This document shows, in pieces, positions 1 to 7,576 of a stretch of DNA of 64,000 nt. The stretch is from contig JAGRES010000008.1 in the NCBI GenBank assembly GCA_020446425.1, positions 217,897 through 281,896 of the forward strand, in the 5' to 3' direction. Source of the stretch: Sphingobium sp. GTDB lineage: Bacteria > Pseudomonadota > Alphaproteobacteria > Sphingomonadales > Sphingomonadaceae. A program made the position numbers and the translations under genes. Every line of letters starts with the position of its first letter. Within the stretch, counting starts at the first letter, position 1. The notes under the pieces are model-generated. The model worked only from the letters and a program-made list of their open reading frames with translations, did no database searches and was not told the DNA's origin.

Positions 1-1134
1 AACCAGCGCGGCGGCAACCGCCAGATCCGCCGCAGGGTCGGAAATACGATACCCGCCCGCCACATTGAGATAGACCTCGCAATTGGCGAAGCTGAGCCCG
101 CATCGCGCCTCCAGTACGGCGAGGATCATCGCCAGCCTGCCACTATCCCACCCTACGACGGCGCGGCGCGGCGTCGCCCCGCTCGCAAGGCGCACGGTCA
201 GGGCCTGTATCTCGACCAGCACCGGGCGCGTTCCTTCCAGTGCGGGAAACACGGTCGCGCCGGTCACATTTTCATCCCGGTCGGTCAGGAACAGCGCGGA
301 AGGATTGGCGACTTCCTCCAGCCCCTGCTCGACCATCGCGAACACGCCGATCTCGTCCGTGCCGCCAAAGCGGTTCTTGATCGCGCGCAGGATGCGATAT
401 TGGTGGCTGCGCTCGCCCTCGAAGCTCAGCACCGTGTCAACCATATGTTCCAGCACGCGTGGGCCGGCGATACTGCCATCCTTGGTGACATGGCCGACCA
501 GCACCACCGCAGTGCCCTGTTCCTTGGCAAAGCGGATCAGCTCCTGCGCGGAGGCGCGCACCTGGCTGACCGTTCCCGGCGCGCTTTCGATCAGGTCGCT
601 ATGCATGGTCTGGATCGAATCGATGATGAGGAAATCGGGGGGGCGCCCCTCCCCCAAAGTCGTCAATATATCGCGCACCGAAGTCGCACTCGCCAGCTGT
701 ACCGGCGCATCGCCCAGCCCCAGCCGCCGCGCGCGCAGGCGTACCTGATCGGATGCCTCCTCGCCGCTGATATAGGCAACCGACAGGCCACGTCGCGCCA
801 TCATGGCGGCAGCCTGGAGCAGCAATGTCGATTTGCCGATACCCGGATCGCCGCCGATCAGCGTCGCGCTGCCCGCGACAAGCCCGCCGCCCAGCGCTCG
901 GTCGAATTCGGCAATGCCGGTCGTCTCCCGCTCCGGCAGGGCGATATCGCTGTTAAGGCCACTGAGGTTGAGCGCCCGTCCACCCTTGTGCAGGTCATGC
1001 TTGGCGGCGAACACCGTCTCACCCGCTTCCTCAGCCAGCGTGTTCCAGCCACCGCAATCGTCGCACTGTCCCTGCCAACGTGGCGACGATGCTCCGCATT
1101 GCTGGCAGACATATTTCTTTTTTAGCTTGGCCAT
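1..1134 (-). CDS. radA: DNA repair protein RadA, 3' end outside window
   Basis: RadA/Sms, a RecA-related ATPase that drives branch migration and processes recombination intermediates. About 378 N-terminal codons are visible; the C-terminal end lies beyond position 1. The N-terminus carries a zinc finger (C10, C13, C24, C27 in YVCQQCG and CDDCGGW), followed by Walker A GDPGIGKST and the RadA signature KNRFGGTDEIGVF. The remainder enters the Lon-like C-terminal domain. The ATG at 1134 is the standard start (MAKLKKKYVCQQCG) and is preceded by AAAGAAG. A GAAC-N7-GAAC element begins 15 bp upstream, so LexA control is likely. The gene is divergent from the IS element and from the endonuclease-like gene beyond it. 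Confidence 0.95.
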   Translation of the reverse strand, partial: MAKLKKKYVCQQCGASSPRWQGQCDDCGGWNTLAEEAGETVFAAKHDLHKGGRALNLSGLNSDIALPERETTGIAEFDRALGGGLVAGSATLIGGDPGIGKSTLLLQAAAMMARRGLSVAYISGEEASDQVRLRARRLGLGDAPVQLASATSVRDILTTLGEGRPPDFLIIDSIQTMHSDLIESAPGTVSQVRASAQELIRFAKEQGTAVVLVGHVTKDGSIAGPRVLEHMVDTVLSFEGERSHQYRILRAIKNRFGGTDEIGVFAMVEQGLEEVANPSALFLTDRDENVTGATVFPALEGTRPVLVEIQALTVRLASGATPRRAVVGWDSGRLAMILAVLEARCGLSFANCEVYLNVAGGYRISDPAADLAVAAALV

Positions 1135-1148
1135 GGCTTCTTTATGCA

Positions 1149-1163
1149 GAACAAATATAGAAC
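1149..1163 (-). promoter_or_regulatory. LexA-type SOS box upstream of radA
   Basis: The plus strand reads GAACAAATATAGAAC, a perfect GAAC-N7-GAAC direct repeat (GTTC-N7-GTTC on the radA strand), which is the known alphaproteobacterial LexA operator pattern. It ends 14 bp before the radA ATG. Its spacer reads TATATT on the minus strand, a plausible -10 hexamer, so bound LexA would cover the promoter. A nearly identical box lies at 30499-30513. Binding is inferred, not shown. Confidence 0.75.
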
Positions 1164-1168
1164 ATCAA

Positions 1169-1176
1169 GGTATAAA
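1169..1176. repeat. Target site duplication, left copy
   Basis: GGTATAAA directly abuts the left inverted repeat and is repeated exactly at 3227-3234 beyond the right inverted repeat. Eight bases is the usual duplication length for the IS1595 family. Confidence 0.95.
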
Positions 1177-1202
1177 GGTGATTATCCCCTTCCCATACGT
1201 AA
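1177..1202 (+). repeat. Left terminal inverted repeat of the IS1595 element
   Basis: This 26-bp end matches the reverse complement of 3201-3226 at 23 of 26 positions. The first 15 bases are identical, starting GGTGATTATCCCC. It defines the left border of the element. Confidence 0.92.
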
Positions 1203-1225
1203 GAATTGGTGCTATATAATGGCTC

Positions 1226-2119
1226 ATGAGCAAGAAACCCCAGACGATAGCGCAGTTCTTCAAGCAGTTTCCCGATGACGAAACCTGTTTGCAGCATCTT
1301 TTCGATGTTCGTTTCGGACAGGGATTCGAGTGCCCCGCATGTGAGCGACCTTCGAACTGGTACCGGATCAAGGCTGAACGCGCCTATTCCTGCCAGTGGT
1401 GCGGCCATCACCTTCACCCGACCGTGGGAACGCCGTTCGAGCAGACCCGCACTCCGCTGCAAATGTGGTTTTATGCGATCTACCTGTTCACGACGACGCG
1501 CAACGGTGTCGCAGCGAAGGAACTGGAACGCCAGCTAGGCGTGACCTACAAGACGGCGTGGCGCATGGCGCACCTTATCCGCAAGCATATGGCTGAGGTT
1601 GACGGTGACGATCCGGTTGGTGGCTTCACCAAGCAGGTCGAAATCGATGAAACCTTCATTGGTGGTATTCAGGAAGGCCACAAAGGCAAGCTGTCTTCGA
1701 AGACGGTTGTGTTTGGCATGATGGAGCGTGACGGCGAGATCGTGACCAAGGTTGTCCCCAATCGCCGCCGCAAAACCCTGATGCCGCTCATCAAGGAAAA
1801 CGTGAAGCTGCATTCGATTGTCCATACCGACGAACACACGCCTTACATTACGCTAGGCCAAGAAGGCTATTATCACGAGATGACCAACCATGCGGCAGAG
1901 CAGTATGTCTCGCCCAAGGGATCGAGCGTGAACGGTATCGAGGGTTTCTGGTCGCAGCTAAAGAGGACCATCAACGGCACACACATCCATGTGAGCGGCA
2001 AGCATCTGTGGGCATATGCAAAGGAAGCGGAGTATCGCTTCAATCGTCGGGATTGCTCCGAGGCGATGCTTTCCGAGTTGCTGGGGACTTTCGGGCCATT
2101 GCCTTCAAAGTCCGATTGA
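1226..2119 (+). CDS. IS1595-family transposase (ISXO2-like DDE domain)
   Basis: This 297-aa transposase mobilises the surrounding element. The N-terminal zinc ribbon has C36, C39 (CPAC) and C56, C59 (CQWC). It is followed by the helix-turn-helix-like stretch ELERQLGVTYKTAWRMAHL at about 99-117. The DDE core is recognisable: D141 in VEIDETFIGG, D202 in HTDEHTPY and E239 in NGIEGFWSQLKR, with the family-typical C-terminal YRFNRRD. The gene starts 24 bp inside the left inverted repeat. Its last 80 bp overlap a small ORF on the other strand. The frame is intact, so the element may still be active. Confidence 0.93.
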   Translation: MSKKPQTIAQFFKQFPDDETCLQHLFDVRFGQGFECPACERPSNWYRIKAERAYSCQWCGHHLHPTVGTPFEQTRTPLQMWFYAIYLFTTTRNGVAAKELERQLGVTYKTAWRMAHLIRKHMAEVDGDDPVGGFTKQVEIDETFIGGIQEGHKGKLSSKTVVFGMMERDGEIVTKVVPNRRRKTLMPLIKENVKLHSIVHTDEHTPYITLGQEGYYHEMTNHAAEQYVSPKGSSVNGIEGFWSQLKRTINGTHIHVSGKHLWAYAKEAEYRFNRRDCSEAMLSELLGTFGPLPSKSD

Positions 2120-2210
2120 AGGCTTCCTTGTCACCTTCGGAATCGGCCTCATGTTCCTTGATGAACTTGTCGAGCTTACCTTGATTGCGGGCTTCTTTGA
2201 GGTTCGTCAT
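2040..2210 (-). CDS. Small charged protein of the IS1595 element, antisense to the transposase 3' end
   Basis: The minus strand reads a 56-aa ORF beginning MTNLKEARNQGKLDKFIKEH and ending RKASPRSNPDD, with ATG at 2210 and TGA at 2040-2042. It is strongly charged, predicted largely helical, and lacks a signal peptide. It overlaps the transposase end by 80 bp, tail to tail. I recall similar small ORFs of the pattern KKARxxGKLDxFIxE beside IS1595-type transposases; that is memory, not a search. Its function is unknown. It could be an accessory or regulatory protein, and its antisense transcript could affect transposase expression. Confidence 0.6.
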   Translation of the reverse strand: MTNLKEARNQGKLDKFIKEHEADSEGDKEAFNRTLKAMARKSPATRKASPRSNPDD

Positions 2211-2282
2211 AGGCATGGACTCTTACCTCATTTTCAATGACAACCCAAGGCATGGCAAATTCACGGCGGTGTTTCTGATACA

Positions 2283-3133
2283 ATGTCTGGAAGAAATTGG
2301 GGTAAACGAACTGCGCTTGTAGAATGGGTCTTCCCCACGCTTGGAATTGTTATGGCAGTAGCGCTTGCATGGGGTATTGGTTACGTCTCTGGCGGATTAA
2401 ATAAATCCGAGGAGCAGGGGTACCAACATTACCGCTATGCCCCCGATGATGAAAAAGCCGCCACCGCTGCGCTTTCCGATTCTACTCAATCCATAGAATA
2501 CAGAACCCCATGCACAAATCCCAAGGGCCACGATGAAAGTGATCTGTGTGCCCAATGGAAGGCAGCCCAAGCCGCCCAAGTAGGCGCAGAATGGACGCAG
2601 ATTGCTGGTATCGCTGCCGTTTTTGGTGCCATCGGCCTGATCATTACGCTTGGTTTTAATCTCAAGGCTTGGGAAGCTGGTCGAGAAGCCAACGACATCG
2701 CCCGCAGGGCTCTCGAAGCCCAAGGGCCGGACTTGCGAGTGAAAATGACTACGAGAGATGGAACCGGCTTGGCTAAAGGTTTTATTATTGAAAATCTCGG
2801 AGCCACAAACCCAGAATCATTGGCGTATGTAGAAAATGGAGCTTTGAACCGGAAATCCCGGCGGTAATAATTCCCGACCCTCAAACCCCACACGCCGACG
2901 AGACTAAAACGGCAAGCGATATTGTGCCTGCGAATGGAGGGGAATTTCGTTATCCAGCCAAGCTCGACGACAAATACATTCCTAAGTCTCCCGAAGAAAA
3001 TCCGCGTGGGTTCTTCTATGGATTCATACGTTACCGGACCGCTTCCGGGTTTCAAGAAAGTGAAACCTTCTGCCTTGAGGGTGAGCTTAGAAACCCGGAT
3101 CAATTCGACAGGCGGGATCAGCCGGGAGCGTGA
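2283..3133 (+). pseudogene. IS1595 passenger gene for a two-helix membrane protein, broken by a frameshift
   Basis: The first frame (2283-2867, 194 aa) has two hydrophobic segments, about residues 13-37 and 101-125, joined by a polar region, then a soluble domain starting GPDLRVKMT. It stops soon after an A4 tract at 2833-2836. The -1 frame continues without a stop to 3133, through WSFEPEIPAVIIPDP and FFYGFIRYRTASGF. Restoring one A would read YVEKWSFEPEIP and give one protein of about 283 aa. Passenger genes are known in IS1595 elements; the role of this one is unknown. The break may be a real mutation, a programmed -1 shift or a sequencing error. Confidence 0.7.
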
Positions 3134-3200
3134 AACATCCGACGCACTTGCCTGACCACTCCATGCAGTAACGACAAATAAAAGCAGTAACCCCACCCAT

Positions 3201-3226
3201 TTACATATGCTAAGGGGATAATCACC
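3201..3226 (-). repeat. Right terminal inverted repeat of the IS1595 element
   Basis: Its reverse complement begins GGTGATTATCCCCTT and matches the left end at 23 of 26 positions. It is followed directly by the second GGTATAAA copy. Confidence 0.92.
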
Positions 3227-3234
3227 GGTATAAA
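3227..3234. repeat. Target site duplication, right copy
   Basis: Second GGTATAAA, identical to 1169-1176. The sequence TATAAAT here also resembles a -10 hexamer for the gene at 3292. Confidence 0.95.
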
Positions 3235-3291
3235 TAACTTATCTGAGAAGGTCACTGGAAACTTCGGCACGCCTGCGCCATTTAGAATGAG

Positions 3292-3996
3292 ATGAGCGCG
3301 CAGACCATCCGCATAGCCAGCTACAATATCCGCAAAGCCATAGGCACGGACCGCCGCCGCAATCCTGAACGGATAATCGCGGTACTGGCCGAACTCGACG
3401 CCGATATCATCGCTTTGCAAGAGGCCGACCGCCGTTTTGGCCCGCGCATTGCCGCCATTCCGCCGATGCTGCTCGATCATCATAGCGATTATAAACCCGC
3501 GCCGCTCAATGTGCAGACGGACAGCATTGGCTGGCACGGCAACGCCATTTTGGTGCGCAAATCGGCGCAGATCGTGATGAGCGACATCATCCACCTGCCC
3601 TATCTGGAGCCGCGCGGTGCGGTCGTCGCCCATGTGGACTTTGGCCACGCTGAACTGCGCCTGTTCGGCATGCATCTCGACTTGTCCGGGCTGTGGCGCA
3701 GGAAACAGGCCGCCGCCGTCATTCATGCCTATGGATTGAACAACGAGATACCGACGCTGCTGGCCGGTGACCTTAACGAATGGAGCGCAGCGCGCGGATG
3801 CCTCGCCGATTTCGGACGTCATTTCCACTTCGCGCCTTGCGGACGCAGCTTCCATGCGCAGCGGCCCGTCGCACAGCTCGACCGTATCATGCATTGCGGT
3901 CAGCTGGAGCTACTCGATTGCGGCGTGCACGACAGCATATTGGCGCGCCGCGCCTCCGATCATCTGCCGATATGGGCGGATGTTCGCCTCAAATAA
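3292..3996 (+). CDS. Endonuclease/exonuclease/phosphatase family protein
   Basis: This 234-aa member of the exonuclease III / DNase I / inositol-phosphatase fold cleaves phosphodiester or phosphate-ester bonds with a divalent metal. Family motifs appear in order: SYNIRKAIG, LQEAD (metal-binding Glu), HLDLSG, GDLNEW (Asp-Asn pair), LDRI and the terminal SDHLPIW containing the catalytic His. There is no signal peptide, so it probably acts in the cytoplasm. The true substrate (DNA, lipid or inositol phosphate) cannot be told from sequence. Before the IS insertion it would have been divergent from radA across roughly 110 bp that includes the LexA-type box. Confidence 0.85.
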   Translation: MSAQTIRIASYNIRKAIGTDRRRNPERIIAVLAELDADIIALQEADRRFGPRIAAIPPMLLDHHSDYKPAPLNVQTDSIGWHGNAILVRKSAQIVMSDIIHLPYLEPRGAVVAHVDFGHAELRLFGMHLDLSGLWRRKQAAAVIHAYGLNNEIPTLLAGDLNEWSAARGCLADFGRHFHFAPCGRSFHAQRPVAQLDRIMHCGQLELLDCGVHDSILARRASDHLPIWADVRLK

Positions 3997-4001
3997 GCGG
4001 A

Positions 4002-5408
4002 TTAGTCTCCGGTCAGGATACGATCGACCAGCTGCTTTACCGTCGGCACGAAACCGTTGGAATAGAACGGGTCCTGCTTGAACTTGTACGCGCCATGCCC
4101 GGCGAACATCAGATTCTGGTCCGGGTCGCCGCCATGCACGATATCCTGCAATGTTTTCTGGATGCAGAAGCTGCGCGGGTCGGCCAGACGCCCGGTCGTG
4201 TTGTCGTCATAGTCCTTCCATGACGAAAAGCCGCAATGCGACAGGCAGCCCATGCAATCGGTCTGATCCTTGCGGATCTCTGCTCGCTCTTCGTCGGTCA
4301 CGAACACCAGCGTATTGTCCGGCGTCTTCAGCGCATTGGTGAAGCCCGCACCGACCCATTGCCGCGCGCGTTGCAGGTCATTGGGCGTCACCCAGAAATT
4401 CTTGCCCTTCACACCAACATCGAGCTGGTGCGTATGATCGCCAGCCTGTTCCCTGCTGAAGGCGATCTGGCGTTCCGAACGTGCTTCCAGGCTGCGCAGG
4501 AACGGAGTGCGCACTGCCGACGAGTAAAATCCGGTGGGAGAAAAGCGATGCAGCAGGATATCGCCTTCATCCAGCGTCGTCAGCTTGTCCTTCCAGAGCT
4601 GCGGGATTGGGCTTTCCTGCGTCAGAAGCGGGCGTGTGCCGAATTGAAAGGCGATGCTGCCCAGCTCGGGATTGTCGATCCAGTCGCTCCAGTCGCGCAG
4701 ATACCAGACGCCGCCGGCCATCACGATGGGTACGTCGTCGGAAATCCCGCCCTCGCGCATGGTGTCGCGCAGCGCCTTGACGCGCGGATAGGGGTCTTCC
4801 GGCTTGGTCGGATCCTCGGCGTTTGAAAGGCCATTGTGGCCCCCTGCCAGCCACGGGTCTTCGTAAACGACCGCGGCCAGCCATTCCGCCGCCTTGCTGT
4901 ATGCGCGTTTCCACAGCGCACGAAACGCGCGGCCGGAGCTGACGATAGGCAGGTAATAGACGCCATATTGCGCCGCGATCTCGCTCAGCTTGTAGGGCAT
5001 GCCCGCGCCGCAGGTAACGCCGTTGATCATTCCCTTGGTGCGTTCCAGCACACCGTGCAGCACCCGCTGCGCGCCGCCCATTTCCCACAGCACATTGATA
5101 TTGATGGCACCCTTGCCGCCCGCGATCTCGAAGGCGCGCTTCACCTGCTCCACCGCACCGTCGATGGCATAGGCGATCAGCTCCTCATGCCGTTCGGCGC
5201 GCGTGCGGCCATGATAGATTTGCGGGATCGGATTGCCCATCGCGTCATAGCTGTCGGCGTTCACGGCAGAAACTGTGCCGATGCCGCCAGCCGCTGCCCA
5301 TGCGCCGGAGCTCATATGATTGGAAACCGCTACGCCCTTGCCACCTTCTACCAGCGGCCAGACCTCACGGCCGCCATATATGATGGGTTTTACACCCTTG
5401 AATGTCAT
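4002..5408 (-). CDS. Nitronate monooxygenase-family flavoprotein with C-terminal cysteine cluster
   Basis: This 468-aa protein resembles the NMO/2-nitropropane dioxygenase family of FMN-dependent TIM-barrel oxidoreductases. Matching features are GAGMPYKL, the glycine-rich AGGHNGL and VMAGGVW stretches and AFQFGTRPLLT in the phosphate-binding half. It is longer than typical NMOs. The extra C-terminal part carries C385, C388, C392 and C415 (C-x2-C-x3-C-x22-C), spaced like an iron-sulfur or zinc site. ATG at 5408 opens MTFKGVKPIIYGGREVWPLV. It converges on the endonuclease-like gene with a 5-bp gap. The substrate is unknown. Confidence 0.8.
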   Translation of the reverse strand: MTFKGVKPIIYGGREVWPLVEGGKGVAVSNHMSSGAWAAAGGIGTVSAVNADSYDAMGNPIPQIYHGRTRAERHEELIAYAIDGAVEQVKRAFEIAGGKGAININVLWEMGGAQRVLHGVLERTKGMINGVTCGAGMPYKLSEIAAQYGVYYLPIVSSGRAFRALWKRAYSKAAEWLAAVVYEDPWLAGGHNGLSNAEDPTKPEDPYPRVKALRDTMREGGISDDVPIVMAGGVWYLRDWSDWIDNPELGSIAFQFGTRPLLTQESPIPQLWKDKLTTLDEGDILLHRFSPTGFYSSAVRTPFLRSLEARSERQIAFSREQAGDHTHQLDVGVKGKNFWVTPNDLQRARQWVGAGFTNALKTPDNTLVFVTDEERAEIRKDQTDCMGCLSHCGFSSWKDYDDNTTGRLADPRSFCIQKTLQDIVHGGDPDQNLMFAGHGAYKFKQDPFYSNGFVPTVKQLVDRILTGD

Positions 5409-5513
5409 TTCTGCTCCTAAAATCCGCGCGATTTCGTCAATTTGACGCAGCCTATAGCAAGTTTTCCGGGGCGCGCATGGAAAATCTGAAACAGGCTTGT
5501 AAAGAACTATGGA

Positions 5514-6665
5514 TCATGGCGTCAAAATATGCGGGCGCCCCATGGCGGAGCCATAGAGCGCAGCATATCGGGCAACCATGTCGGCTTCGCAATAATCACT
5601 ACGAGCCCGTTCGCGATTATCCTGCCCGATGGTATGACGCAGCGCTGGATCGGCGATCAGGCTGGAAAACGCATCTGCTATCGCCTGTTCGTCCGTCACA
5701 GGAACCACGAACGGCACGTTGCTCTTCGCCACCATATTGCGAACATCGCCTACATCGGTCGACACAGCGGGCAGCCCTGCCGCCATGGCTTCGACTAGCG
5801 AGATCGGAAACTGCTCGCTGTCGGATGACAGTGCGAAGATATCGAACAGACCGATATATTTCCATGGATCAGGCAGGAAACCGGGCATGCAGAGCGCGTC
5901 AAAACCAACAGCGTGCGCCTGTTGCTCAATCGATTCGCGCTCCGGCCCTTCCCCGACAATGACGAGCTGGACCCGGTCTTTGAATGGCGTCAGCACCCTC
6001 ACCAGCCGTGGCAAATTCTTGACCGCGCGCAGCCCGGCCAGCGTGCCGACCACCAGCTTTCCTTCAGCCCGGTGAAAACCGGGGATAGCATCGCTGGCTG
6101 GCTGGCGTGCATAAGCATCGACATCAATGCCATTGAAGATAAGCTGCACCTGACGCTCCGGCCTGCGCCATATATCCTGTGCGATCCGATCCAGATTGCG
6201 TGATGGCACCACCAGCGCATGCGCGCTGCCCAGCGCCAGACGACGGAAAATGTTGCGCTTGGCCTTGAGGCGATGCGCTTCGTCCTCATTGAATCCGTCT
6301 TCATGATGAATGAGCGGCGGCAGGTGCATGAAGGGCGAAAATATGCGATGCGCCATGACGGCGTCCATCGCACCCCAATTATAGGTCAGGACAAGGTCGA
6401 ACTCCTGCATATATCGCGCCCATTCCCGATAGCGTCGCAATCCGGGCATGCCATGCAGCGATGGCGCGGCTTTCTTGGGGAAATCGCAGGGCACATCGCC
6501 CGATATGGCCTTGGCAGCGCCCATGGCGTCATGATCGGCGCTGACGACGGTATGATGTAGTCTGTTACCCCAGATATTCATCAGGCGGACGGCCCGTGCT
6601 TCCTTACCGCCCAGATTAAAGCCGCTATGCAGGTGCAATATGCGCGGCCTGCCTTTTTCAGCCAC
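5514..6665 (-). CDS. Glycosyltransferase family 4 protein
   Basis: This 383-aa GT-B transferase probably moves a sugar from a nucleotide donor to an envelope glycan or lipid. The N-terminal acceptor half starts RPRILHLHSGFNLGGKE. The C-terminal donor domain has VGTLAGLRAVKNL, IVGEGPERESIE, the retaining-GT E-x7-E motif in EQFPISLVEAMAAGLP and a following STDVGD. I chose the GTG at 6665, which overlaps the upstream hydrolase stop by 8 bp. A longer reading from 6743 lies inside that hydrolase and adds non-homologous residues. Gene order suggests an operon of hydrolase then transferase. Donor and acceptor cannot be inferred. Confidence 0.85.
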   Translation of the reverse strand: MAEKGRPRILHLHSGFNLGGKEARAVRLMNIWGNRLHHTVVSADHDAMGAAKAISGDVPCDFPKKAAPSLHGMPGLRRYREWARYMQEFDLVLTYNWGAMDAVMAHRIFSPFMHLPPLIHHEDGFNEDEAHRLKAKRNIFRRLALGSAHALVVPSRNLDRIAQDIWRRPERQVQLIFNGIDVDAYARQPASDAIPGFHRAEGKLVVGTLAGLRAVKNLPRLVRVLTPFKDRVQLVIVGEGPERESIEQQAHAVGFDALCMPGFLPDPWKYIGLFDIFALSSDSEQFPISLVEAMAAGLPAVSTDVGDVRNMVAKSNVPFVVPVTDEQAIADAFSSLIADPALRHTIGQDNRERARSDYCEADMVARYAALYGSAMGRPHILTP

Positions 6666-7536
6666 GCGCCAGTACCCGCTCCAGCAGACGGTCGATCCCG
6701 GCGATGGCTTCCGGCTCATCGAGGGTCGGCGCATGGCCGACACGCGGTACCGTCACCAGCTCGGCCGAAGCGCCAATATCCTTCACCATCCGCTGCGCGG
6801 TCTTTTCGCTCATCAGGTCGGACAATTCGCCACGGACGATCAGCGTGGGTATCTCCCTGAACGCCGCCAGCACCGGCCACATATCAAACCCTGCCTCATT
6901 GCCGGGAACTTTCAGCGGATCGGCGATGCGCATGTCATAATCGAGCGAGATGCGCCCATTACTGTTCAGTCGGTTCAGCCGCTTGACCATCGCCAGCCAG
7001 TCCTCCAGCTTGTAATCGGGATAGACGTCTCCGGAACTCTCGGCCAGAGCGCGGGCCGCATGCACCCATGTCGGGTGCGAACCGCCGGTGCCGACATAAT
7101 TACGGATACGGTCCAGCCCCGCTTCCTCGATATCCGGGCCAATATCGTTGAGCAGCGCGCCCGCCATTCGATTTGTATGTGTCGGTGCCATCAGCATGGT
7201 CAATATGCCGCCCAGCGAGGTGCCGATGGCAACGAAGCGCTGTGGCGCCAGATCCGTCAGCAGACGCTCGATATCCTGCGCATAGGTGAGCGGAACATAG
7301 GTCATGGGGTCCTTAGCGTAAGCGCTTTCGGCACGCCCGCGCAGTTCCAGACAGACGACACGCCACTGCCCGGCATAGCGGTCGGCAAAATTGGCAAAAT
7401 CGCGTGCATTACGCGTCAGTCCAGGCAAGCAGAGAAGCATTGGCCTGCTGGTGTTTTCCGCATCGGCTGGATAGTCGCGATAATGCAGGCGCAGTCCATC
7501 ATTCGACCACCAATATTTATCTTCATACTGCGCCAT
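6658..7536 (-). CDS. Alpha/beta hydrolase
   Basis: This 292-aa alpha/beta-hydrolase-fold protein has LLCLPGLTRNARDF as oxyanion-hole region, the nucleophile elbow GTSLGG (Ser), a late Asp in VRGELSD and the catalytic His in GHAPTLDEPEA, giving a complete triad. There is no signal peptide, so it is cytoplasmic. ATG at 7536 (MAQYEDKYWW) is preferred because the longer reading to 7692 would run into the divergent selO coding region. It overlaps the following glycosyltransferase by 8 bp. The substrate is not predictable. Confidence 0.85.
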   Translation of the reverse strand: MAQYEDKYWWSNDGLRLHYRDYPADAENTSRPMLLCLPGLTRNARDFANFADRYAGQWRVVCLELRGRAESAYAKDPMTYVPLTYAQDIERLLTDLAPQRFVAIGTSLGGILTMLMAPTHTNRMAGALLNDIGPDIEEAGLDRIRNYVGTGGSHPTWVHAARALAESSGDVYPDYKLEDWLAMVKRLNRLNSNGRISLDYDMRIADPLKVPGNEAGFDMWPVLAAFREIPTLIVRGELSDLMSEKTAQRMVKDIGASAELVTVPRVGHAPTLDEPEAIAGIDRLLERVLARG

Positions 7537-7576
7537 GCTTGATCCTTTGATACCCGGTACCCCATATTGCCTTATG

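Larger units (their letters stand above)
1177..3226 (+). mobile_element. Complete IS1595-family insertion sequence (2050 bp) with passenger genes
   Basis: The borders are set by imperfect 26-bp terminal inverted repeats, 1177-1202 and 3201-3226. The outer 15 bases, GGTGATTATCCCCTT, are identical, and there are three mismatches further in. Perfect 8-bp target duplications (GGTATAAA) flank the element. It holds the transposase (1226-2119), a small convergent ORF (2040-2210) and a frameshifted membrane passenger gene (2283-3133). It sits in the short divergent intergenic region between radA and the endonuclease-like gene at 3292. The perfect duplications suggest a fairly recent insertion. Confidence 0.95.

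Noticed and set aside
2486-3196. Minus-strand ORF of 236 codons within the IS, with a signal-peptide-like start
   Set aside because: The plus strand reads a better protein across the same DNA once one base is restored, and the minus frame shows no recognisable domain.
4236-4826. 196-codon plus-strand ORF opposite the flavoenzyme gene
   Set aside because: The minus frame has clear family motifs; the plus frame has none.
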